Below, in pieces: positions 33,654-40,992 of a DNA stretch of 64,000 nucleotides. Position numbers and translations under genes: made by a program. This DNA is from Bacilli bacterium (lineage in GTDB: Bacteria > Bacillota_I > Bacilli_A > RFN20 > CAG-826). The notes under the pieces were generated by a model. The model ran no database searches and was not told the origin of the DNA. It saw nothing but the letters and a program-made list of their open reading frames with translations. The DNA lies in contig JAFUHI010000003.1 of assembly GCA_017468925.1 (NCBI GenBank), positions 1 through 64,000 of the forward strand, read 5' to 3'. Each line of letters opens with the position of its first letter. Position 1 is the stretch's first letter.

Positions 33654-36600
33654 CTAAATCACCGCGTATTTAGAAATGGTCGCGCTGGTTTGCTTTGAGC
33701 CATCTATATAGAAATAGCTGTGAACATTGGATCCGCTGACGGATGAAGCGTTAGCGGCGAAGGTATGGGCAAAGGTATATGTACCCACTGGCAAATACGA
33801 ATCAGATACCTGCCTACTGATGGTAATCGTCGCAGTCAACGTAACTTTACCAGTTCCATCAACAGTCGACGATAATCTTATATGGCCGGTGGCGGAGGAG
33901 AAATTAGATTCTGAGAATTTTGCATCGTTTTCCGTTGCGATTGATGCATCAAAATCGGAATTGACGAAATTTGATGTCTTATTCGTGGCAAACCATCTTA
34001 ATCTACCGCCTCTGAAATTGATGCCGTATCCTCCGATTCCCGCCACCAAATAGCCATTGCCAGATGCGGCGGTCGTTGTCGATAAATCAAAATCCACGAC
34101 GGCGTTTTCATAAGACAAGACTTCATCATCAATATATTGCAGTGTGCCGTTTCCTAGAACGACATCGCTCTTTTGTTCAACTTTGGTGAAGGTAAATTCG
34201 TAATCACTTCCCTTGAATCGGACCTTGCCGCCAATTATTCCAAATGATAAGGATGATAAATCCTCTTCTGCGACAACCATATTGAAATCATCGTCGAGAA
34301 CGTAATCGTACTTCATTCCTCCTAGATATAATTCTGCGGTATCGTTAACACCCAAAAGATTAATGACTAAATCACCGCTGGTATAGATTGAGCCAACGCT
34401 GATGGCCGCCTTCTCTTTGGTGAATGAGAATGAGTACACCTTGCTATTAAGAGCAATCTCCCCTTCTATCGCGCCAAAAGTGAATCCGTCCATAACACTT
34501 TCGGAGATAATAATGTTTTCACCTTCAAGGCTATAGTTAATAACAACACCATTGAGAGTGATTATCGCGCTTAAGTCACATCCTGGGAAAGTGACAACGA
34601 AATCGCCATAAATATAAGTTGGTTCGCAATATGGCACTATCTCTTCCCTGACGAAAGAGAAGGAATATTCATTGCCGTGAAGTATGACTTTTCCTCTAGC
34701 CGTGCCAGGGACGACTTTCAGCATGTCTTTGCTCGAGACGAACATATAATTCCCGTCTAGAGTGAAATCAAATTCATCATTATTGATGAATAGCTGAGCG
34801 TTTTCATCAACCCCTCTTAAATAGATTCTGAATTCATTTGAGGAATAGGTTGGATCGACATAAGCCTTTGGGGCGTGGGCGTAAGCGTAAATCCCATTAC
34901 CCAATGTCGCATCGGAAGCGAAACGGAATCCGAATTTCGCGTTTTCGCTAGAAATTTCTCCCGATGAATATTTTATAGAGGTATTGCTATCGACATAGAA
35001 TACCGAACTGTAAATCGAACCGTCATCGTTCAATATGGCAAAGGTGATATTGACTTCGGTTTCACCAACGTCGACACCCAAAACGATATCGAGATTGCCT
35101 GCGTTGAAAAGCTTCTCGTTATCGAATGTTCCCATGACTCCATAATCAGCGCTGGTTCCAGGCTGCATCGATGAAGTCATTCGTTGCGGTCTAACTTGTT
35201 TTCCACGTAGATATACGCCATAGCTGCCAATCATGAAATAGAAACCGCTATTCTGGGTCGTCTCGGTCTTTATCCTCGCTCTTACATATGAGCCATATCC
35301 GATAGCGGAATTCGATAGGCTGAAATTCTTATCAGCCTTGACGCACCCTGATGAATCAGAGATCGTGAATAAATCTTCGACTTCAAAGATCTCGCTGTTT
35401 ATTGATTTAAATGTGCAAGTGATAGGCGATTCAATGCCAGAATAAGTCAATGCGACGGTGTGTGTGTCGCCAACCAAATCGTTAAGTTGATTATGCTCGA
35501 CGAATATCTGGTAATCTCCTAACGAATAACTGACTTCCTTACCATCAATACTCACTTTGCTTAGACCCGTCAAATCATTCACATCAATCGTCAAATTGTC
35601 GACAAGCGATGGGGAATATAAAGATTTCACGCTTGCCTGGAGTTTAACCTGCTCGCCAAAATTGATCGCTTTTATGTTATTTATCTCATCCAATGATAGG
35701 CCGGCGTCCAATAAATAATTCTCAACCTTGGTTGACAAATCGCCATCTGGGTATAGCTCAAGCAATTTGTGATACATATTATAGAATTGGCAGGAATTAG
35801 AGCTGCCATTATCGATGTTTTTGGCGTTTCTCTCGCCATTTTGAGAGAAGCTTGTGAATTCATAGTCATTGATGAGGTCTTTTAGTTCCACGCCAAGCAA
35901 AGCATTCAACAAGAAGCAGACTGTTCCTGTTCTATCCGCCCCACCCCAGCAATGGATGTAAACTGGGTAATTCTTCTTCTCGGATAAGAGCTTGAATACT
36001 TTCGCCATCGGGGCGCTATTTGTAATCGCAGACACATAACTGTTAGCGGAAATAAATTCGACCTTAGCCCCAGGGATTGGGGTCGTGGTTATAGGTGTAT
36101 TGGTGTTTTTGTCTATTAATTCCGTTGAGTTCCTCAAATCGATATCGAGTCTGATGCCCATTTCTTCCGACATCGTAGCCTTTCCCTTATCCGTTATCTG
36201 ATATGAATGCTGGCCATTCATCTCAGTTCCGCGGAACACCATATTCTGCAGTGTCGTTTTATTAGATGTAGTATGATAACCACCGACATCTCTGACGTTT
36301 CCTATTCCTTCCACTCTCATGACGCGAGGGCCGAGGTCTGTAGTTTTGAATGTGAATTCTTCTTCATAAGTGTCGGTGGAATTAATTACCTCGATTTTCG
36401 CATGATATGTGCAATTTTTCAGAAGATTAAACAATTCAACCGAGCTCGCTTCAGGCGATAATTCCAAGGTCTTCCCCTCACTATAATCTTCGTTTGGCGA
36501 ATAGGTGAACTTCTGGCTCGTGACATTGCTATAATTTTGCATCCAGCTGAAAGATATTGGGCTATATGCCTCGCCTGAACTCATATATGTGTGGACGTTT

Positions 36601-37049
36601 TTGAAATCGGACGTGTCCTCGATATCATTTATGGATGTGGCTTCTAGATAATTTTTGGCGTTTTCTTTATAAGGAAAGTATTCATCTTTCAATCCATCGA
36701 TGTATATGCCTCTTTTAGTTTCTAAATATGTTGCTGTATATGTCATATCGCATGTAGCAATGGTCGGTTTTGGGTTCCAACCCGCAAAAACATATGTGGC
36801 TTCCTCCGTGTCAGGGCGGGAGGGAAGTTCACCATAATATCTCGGATATTCCCCTTCTTTGACATCAAGTGACAATAAAAGTGTACCATCGTAATCGACA
36901 TATTTGATTTTGTAAACATTTTCGTCTCCGTCTTGAGAGCTGCTGACGCTTGTGACATTGGATTGAGAATTGCTGATTTCAGCGTCTATGGCGCAACCGG
37001 ATAAGGGCAAAGCCAACAAAATGGCCGCCAATAGTAATGTTTTTTTCAT
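33654..37049 (-). CDS. Large lipoprotein with tyrosine phosphatase domain
   Basis: This 1131-residue protein has a lipoprotein signal peptide ending LPLSGC (C19). A short beta repeat like bacterial InlB B-repeats follows (about 45-110). The phosphatase domain (about 245-440) contains VHRG-type start GNVRDVGGYH and the catalytic loop HCWGGADRTG near residue 366, i.e. HCx5R. The remaining 650 residues are beta-sandwich-like modules with repeated short cores. The protein is outside the cell, where phosphotyrosine is rare, so its natural substrate may be a phosphorylated glycan, lipid or phytate-like compound. It is the last gene of the fucoside operon, preceded by GGGAGG and followed by a terminator. 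Confidence 0.82.
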   Translation of the reverse strand: MKKTLLLAAILLALPLSGCAIDAEISNSQSNVTSVSSSQDGDENVYKIKYVDYDGTLLLSLDVKEGEYPRYYGELPSRPDTEEATYVFAGWNPKPTIATCDMTYTATYLETKRGIYIDGLKDEYFPYKENAKNYLEATSINDIEDTSDFKNVHTYMSSGEAYSPISFSWMQNYSNVTSQKFTYSPNEDYSEGKTLELSPEASSVELFNLLKNCTYHAKIEVINSTDTYEEEFTFKTTDLGPRVMRVEGIGNVRDVGGYHTTSNKTTLQNMVFRGTEMNGQHSYQITDKGKATMSEEMGIRLDIDLRNSTELIDKNTNTPITTTPIPGAKVEFISANSYVSAITNSAPMAKVFKLLSEKKNYPVYIHCWGGADRTGTVCFLLNALLGVELKDLINDYEFTSFSQNGERNAKNIDNGSSNSCQFYNMYHKLLELYPDGDLSTKVENYLLDAGLSLDEINNIKAINFGEQVKLQASVKSLYSPSLVDNLTIDVNDLTGLSKVSIDGKEVSYSLGDYQIFVEHNQLNDLVGDTHTVALTYSGIESPITCTFKSINSEIFEVEDLFTISDSSGCVKADKNFSLSNSAIGYGSYVRARIKTETTQNSGFYFMIGSYGVYLRGKQVRPQRMTSSMQPGTSADYGVMGTFDNEKLFNAGNLDIVLGVDVGETEVNITFAILNDDGSIYSSVFYVDSNTSIKYSSGEISSENAKFGFRFASDATLGNGIYAYAHAPKAYVDPTYSSNEFRIYLRGVDENAQLFINNDEFDFTLDGNYMFVSSKDMLKVVPGTARGKVILHGNEYSFSFVREEIVPYCEPTYIYGDFVVTFPGCDLSAIITLNGVVINYSLEGENIIISESVMDGFTFGAIEGEIALNSKVYSFSFTKEKAAISVGSIYTSGDLVINLLGVNDTAELYLGGMKYDYVLDDDFNMVVAEEDLSSLSFGIIGGKVRFKGSDYEFTFTKVEQKSDVVLGNGTLQYIDDEVLSYENAVVDFDLSTTTAASGNGYLVAGIGGYGINFRGGRLRWFATNKTSNFVNSDFDASIATENDAKFSESNFSSATGHIRLSSTVDGTGKVTLTATITISRQVSDSYLPVGTYTFAHTFAANASSVSGSNVHSYFYIDGSKQTSATISKYAVI

Positions 37050-37086
37050 AAAACCTCCCTATGACCGCAATTAAATATGGTGTTTA

Positions 37087-37117
37087 TAGGGTGGCCGTTA
37101 TAATTCCGACCACCCTA
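37087..37117 (-). other. Hairpin between the duplicated-module gene and the phosphatase gene
   Basis: TAGGGTGG / CCACCCTA form a perfect 8-bp stem. No T run follows, so it may be a processing or stability element inside the operon rather than a terminator. Confidence 0.45.
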
Positions 37118-37123
37118 ATGATG

Positions 37124-38212
37124 TTAGGCGGCTAAAGTAACGACAAGATTCGACACCGAGGCGTCCACAAAGTTGACGTTCTCGTTGCCTGAGCCTTTGA
37201 GGCGGAACCTGATGTAGGTGGTGTTTGCATCGTCGAACACCGTGGAGTCGATGGTGACGTGGGCCACTCCATCAGTAAGGGTGAAGTTCTTGAGCAAGGC
37301 GTCCGAGGCTGTCTTCCTCAACGAGAAGTACTTGACGTCGCTGAGGTCGAATGACGCTCCGCCGGCGACATTGGTAAGGGGGACTCCGTTGAAGTCGACA
37401 TCGAAAGTGATCGAAGCGACATTCTCTTTGATCCAGGTGTAATGATCAGCGTCGTACACCGTGACCAATCCGTTTGTGGATGAAATCGTTGATGGGATGT
37501 CATGAGCCGGCGTAGATGCCTTTGCTTCGCCAACTACATTAGATACCGTAGCGCCAACAAAGTTGACGTTCTCGTTGCCTGAGCCTTTGAGGCGGAACCT
37601 GATGTAGGTGGTGTTCGCATCGTCGAACACCGTGGAGTCGATGGTGACGTGGGCCACCCCGTCGGTGAGGGTGAAGTTCTTGAGCAAGGCGTCCGAGGCT
37701 GTCTTCCTCAACGAGAAGTACTTGACGTCGCTGAGGTCGAATGACGCTCCGCCGGCGACATTGGTAAGGGGGACTCCGTTGAAGTCGACATCGAAAGAGA
37801 TTGATTTCAGATTTGCTTTCATCCAGGTGTATTCTTCTGCTGTGTAAACCGTGACCAATCCGTTCGTCGATGAAAGGGATGAAGGCGCGTAATTCAATGT
37901 GGTATCAAGCAAACGATCATCGTTTAAAGCGATGACATCGGCTTTTTTCTGGTCGCTCCAGACTCCTTCTTGAATTTCTACATCACCCGTTGGCTCGACG
38001 AAGACGTGCTCATTGCTGGAGCATGAGACCCAGTATTCCTTGATTCCGTTCACGGTGAATGTTGGGCTGACTTCTTGGTAGTGAACCCAAACATTCGAGG
38101 TGTTTCTAAGATTTTCGGCAAACAAGGCGATGTCGGGGTTGCTTAGCAAAATCGCACTTGCCAATATGGATGCAGCGCCGACTGCCAAGATTGCCATTCT
38201 TTTCTTTTTCAT
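37124..38212 (-). CDS. Secreted protein with recently duplicated module
   Basis: The 362-residue protein has an N-terminal signal peptide (hydrophobic residues 8-30). A unique segment (about 40-110) is followed by two copies of a beta-rich module of about 125 residues. The copies are almost identical from FDVDFNGVPLTNV to SGNENVNF. The module looks like a carbohydrate-binding or adhesin-like beta sandwich, but I do not recognise a named family. The DNA of the copies is visibly richer in G and C than the flanks. AAGGAAAGG precedes the ATG. A 101-base gap separates it from the preceding membrane protein gene. Confidence 0.72.
   Translation of the reverse strand: MKKKRMAILAVGAASILASAILLSNPDIALFAENLRNTSNVWVHYQEVSPTFTVNGIKEYWVSCSSNEHVFVEPTGDVEIQEGVWSDQKKADVIALNDDRLLDTTLNYAPSSLSSTNGLVTVYTAEEYTWMKANLKSISFDVDFNGVPLTNVAGGASFDLSDVKYFSLRKTASDALLKNFTLTDGVAHVTIDSTVFDDANTTYIRFRLKGSGNENVNFVGATVSNVVGEAKASTPAHDIPSTISSTNGLVTVYDADHYTWIKENVASITFDVDFNGVPLTNVAGGASFDLSDVKYFSLRKTASDALLKNFTLTDGVAHVTIDSTVFDDANTTYIRFRLKGSGNENVNFVDASVSNLVVTLAA
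37167..37407. repeat. 241-bp direct repeat, copy A
   Basis: This copy differs from the one at 37557-37797 at about five positions by direct reading. The offset is 390 bp, exactly 130 codons, so the frame is kept. Confidence 0.9.
37557..37797. repeat. 241-bp direct repeat, copy B
   Basis: Second copy of the repeat at 37167-37407. The differences cluster in one short stretch (CCATCAGTAAG versus CCGTCGGTGAG), all synonymous-looking third-position or neutral changes. Confidence 0.9.
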
Positions 38213-38313
38213 GGTTTTTCCTTTCCTTTCTTTTTTTAATTATGTTGAACCTAACCAGAAACCTTTCTAGTGAGGTCAATCATCATAGATGTGGGTGTTT
38301 TCTTTTCTTTCGT

Positions 38314-39180
38314 TTATTGATTTCCTCCTTTCCAAGTTGGTTCATCTATCTTCTTATCGCTGATATATAAACCTCTTTTATATAGATCCTTGTGGTATCT
38401 GATATTGAGATCCTTGTCATAAATATGCATTTGGCTTAAGAAAGAGGCTAATAACGCCAAAGGGATATAGAAAACAAGGAGAATCACCAAAATAATCATT
38501 TTCACCAGCGAATTCTCAATGTATTTGAGGAATACGACTCCATATGTGAGGATGAAGAACAAGAAAACCTCAGGAAGGTTCTTGAAAGTCAAAATGAATG
38601 AATTTTTCAAAGAATTGACAAATGTATTCGTGTATATCGTGTGGCTATAGCAATAAGTCATAATCAAGGGGAAAATGGCGATAAGCTCGATGCCGTAGCT
38701 TATCCCAGGCGCAATATAGCCACCGATAAGGATTCTTATTAGATATTGAACGAATGAGAAAATGGCGAATATCTCGGAGCATAATATGAAACACAGGGCG
38801 TTTTGCTTAAGGCCCATTTTGAAATCCTCTCTATAGAACACCCCTTCTCCCCATATAAGCTGTCTCATTACCCTTAAGTTGCCAGATAAGGAAAGGGCGA
38901 TGAAAGGAAGGGCGACAAATAGGCCAAGATGATAAATGATGCGAAGATTGTTTGTCTGAGCCACAAGCGTCTCGCTATCTATCTTTTCCTCCAAAAAAGC
39001 ATTCGAGACATTGACAATCGCTATATCGCGGAAAGCGATGAGGGCTATTAAAGGCAACGAAGACAAAATAGTGATTAGGCCAATCAAGACAAGGAGAAGG
39101 AAACGCGTATTCAAAATATCAAGGAACTGCATTCTGCGGGTCCTTGGCAGATTCTCGACGTTGAAATCCCTATTACTCAT
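38314..39180 (-). CDS. DUF624-like integral membrane protein
   Basis: From the ATG at 39180 the protein has 288 residues with about six membrane segments (first near 25-50). It contains GEGVFYREDFKMGLKQN between segments 2 and 3. The layout recalls DUF624/YesL proteins found in carbohydrate ABC operons, whose role is unknown. The chosen ATG overlaps the previous stop codon as ATGAGTAA. Two other junctions in this operon have the same 8-base overlap; an ATG three codons upstream is possible. It is the third of three small membrane-associated proteins after the ABC ATPase. Confidence 0.7.
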   Translation of the reverse strand: MSNRDFNVENLPRTRRMQFLDILNTRFLLLVLIGLITILSSLPLIALIAFRDIAIVNVSNAFLEEKIDSETLVAQTNNLRIIYHLGLFVALPFIALSLSGNLRVMRQLIWGEGVFYREDFKMGLKQNALCFILCSEIFAIFSFVQYLIRILIGGYIAPGISYGIELIAIFPLIMTYCYSHTIYTNTFVNSLKNSFILTFKNLPEVFLFFILTYGVVFLKYIENSLVKMIILVILLVFYIPLALLASFLSQMHIYDKDLNIRYHKDLYKRGLYISDKKIDEPTWKGGNQ

Positions 39181-39778
39181 CGCAGACATCGATCAATACC
39201 TCACTAAAAATAAGCGCTGTGTCATATTTTTCATGGCTCAAATCACCAATATGCATGCTATTCAAATTGAAGAAAATGTAATAATCCTCGTCCGTCTGCT
39301 CGCTTAAGGAATAGGTGAAATACGCATTCGATAATGTTCCTCCTTTAGCGTGCAGCCTGATTCCATAATGGACATCTTTTTCTTGATAATATGATGGGGC
39401 TAGGACATATCTTTCCATTGTCGCCTCTTCAATCGGCGCGAAATAATTTCCTACATCAAGAGAAGTAGCTTTGCTTTCCGGCAAAATGAACATATCCGCG
39501 GTCAAAAGGTTCGCGGTCAAATATGTCTCGTAATATTCATCGTTTATAAGACGGGAATTGACATTAATTTGCCTTAGATAATCTGGTTTGTTTTCCTTTA
39601 ATAATTTCGTTAGATTATCATTCTCAAGCGAGCAGCTTGCGATAAATACCGTAAGCGTCTCTTCATTCCGCGGCATATTCACAAGATCGACGAAATATAT
39701 AGCGGAAATAGGGCAAATAATGGCCGCAAGGGCGAAGAGATACCATTTTGAATTGATGTTCTTGATGGTCTTATTCAT
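39173..39778 (-). CDS. Membrane-anchored extracellular protein, unknown function
   Basis: This 201-residue protein has one N-terminal membrane segment (about 12-32) and a periplasm-side or extracellular body (LTVFIASCSLEND ... ADMFILPESKATSLDVGNYFAP). The body resembles a small binding-protein fold with a missing second lobe; I do not recognise the family. The ATG at 39778 overlaps the upstream stop codon as ATGAATAA. A longer frame upstream lacks support. Context suggests a component of the nearby ABC ATPase system. Confidence 0.65.
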   Translation of the reverse strand: MNKTIKNINSKWYLFALAAIICPISAIYFVDLVNMPRNEETLTVFIASCSLENDNLTKLLKENKPDYLRQINVNSRLINDEYYETYLTANLLTADMFILPESKATSLDVGNYFAPIEEATMERYVLAPSYYQEKDVHYGIRLHAKGGTLSNAYFTYSLSEQTDEDYYIFFNLNSMHIGDLSHEKYDTALIFSEVLIDVCDE

Positions 39779-40256
39779 ACGCTTCCACCCCAAAAACGAA
39801 ATTATCCGAAACGACAAGCTTGATTTTCTGTTCTTCTTTCAATTCGATTTCTTCATCTTCAAGCTGTTCGTAATAAATAGAGAAAACATCGCCAGAGACA
39901 TCGATTTCAACAATATGGCCCTTGATGCCTTTTTTGATTGTTGTCAAAGGGTCGATTCGATTCACTCTTGCCTCATAATTCAGCTTTTTGAACACAAGAA
40001 GCCTTTCGATATGAACGATGCGGCGGTTAGCGGGAACGATAATAAACGCCAAAGCGTAAATCAAGAAGGCGATATAAGCGAATAACAAGATAGATAGAAC
40101 AATCTTGAATATTAGAGCAGTCTGGTCATCAATTAGGAAGACCGATCCAACGAAAACAGCGACAACAATGGCGAAAAGGATAGACAAAAGGATGATGAAA
40201 ATCTTATTCGTCTTCCTCAACTTGATAGCTTGTTCTTTGCTGTATCTATATTTCAT
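39771..40256 (-). CDS. Small membrane protein with two helices and soluble domain
   Basis: The 161-residue protein has two membrane segments (about 18-42 and 48-75) and a C-terminal soluble domain rich in Glu. The domain reads LLVFKKLNYEARVNRIDPL ... VVSDNFVFGVEAYE. Family not recognised. Its start overlaps the end of the ABC ATPase gene by 11 bases, so it is translationally coupled to it. Confidence 0.68.
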   Translation of the reverse strand: MKYRYSKEQAIKLRKTNKIFIILLSILFAIVVAVFVGSVFLIDDQTALIFKIVLSILLFAYIAFLIYALAFIIVPANRRIVHIERLLVFKKLNYEARVNRIDPLTTIKKGIKGHIVEIDVSGDVFSIYYEQLEDEEIELKEEQKIKLVVSDNFVFGVEAYE

Positions 40257-40977
40257 AGCTAGACCTATTGAGTTCCTCCACTATCTTGTTTGTCGACTTT
40301 AGAATATCCATCGGCGTGCCCGAAGCTTCGAGTTTTCCTTCGTTAATGACATAGATCCGGTCGGCTAGGCTATATGCCTCTTTAATGTCGTGAGTGACGT
40401 ATATCGCCGTAGCGCGATGATTCTTTAAGATTTTTTTGATTAACAGCCTTTCTTCTCTTCTAATCACAGGGTCGACATTGCTAAGCGGCTCATCGAATAG
40501 ATAGAACGATGGGTTCTTAATCAAGGCTTTCGCTAAAGCAACCCTTTGCTGCTGGCCGCCTGATAATTGTTTTGGCCTTCTTGTAAGAAGCAATCCAATC
40601 CCCACTTCATCTGCGACGCCATGCACCCTTTTTATAATCTCTTCGCGAGGGGTGCCGATTATCTTCAAAACATAGGCGATGTTATCGAAGACCGTCATAT
40701 GCGGATATAAATCATAGTTTTGAGTTACCGCGGAGAAATTCCGCTGCGAAATGGTGAGATCTTCGTCTTTCACGCCATCGAAATAGATGTCGCCATCATA
40801 TTCAACAAGCCCAGCGATTGCCTTAAGCAAAGTGGTTTTGCCCCCGCCTGAAGGACCGATTATGACGTTGAATGAATTATCCTCGAATGTCGCGCTGAAA
40901 CTAGACAAGCCGATAGTAGGCTCTGCCTTCTTCCTCTTGTTTTGATATGTTACCGTGACATTATCTAGGACAATCAT
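40246..40977 (-). CDS. MsmK/UgpC-like ABC transporter ATPase without TOBE domain
   Basis: This 243-residue ATPase has Walker A GPSGGGKTTLL, Q loop VTQNYDLYPHMTV, signature LSGGQQQRVALAKAL, Walker B FYLFDEPLSNVD and the switch histidine in YVTHDIKEA. Sequence details (DLYPHMTVFDNIAYVLK) match the sugar-importer group. Those usually have about 360 residues with a C-terminal regulatory TOBE domain, missing here. It may energise the operon's two Lpl-type permeases, or a separate transporter with the three small membrane proteins downstream. Confidence 0.85.
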   Translation of the reverse strand: MIVLDNVTVTYQNKRKKAEPTIGLSSFSATFEDNSFNVIIGPSGGGKTTLLKAIAGLVEYDGDIYFDGVKDEDLTISQRNFSAVTQNYDLYPHMTVFDNIAYVLKIIGTPREEIIKRVHGVADEVGIGLLLTRRPKQLSGGQQQRVALAKALIKNPSFYLFDEPLSNVDPVIRREERLLIKKILKNHRATAIYVTHDIKEAYSLADRIYVINEGKLEASGTPMDILKSTNKIVEELNRSSYEI

Positions 40978-40992
40978 TTCTAGTCTATTTCC

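Noticed and set aside
37318-37847. Open frames on both strands within the duplicated-module gene
   Set aside because: They exist because the GC-richer repeats lack stop codons; they appear twice only because the DNA is duplicated.
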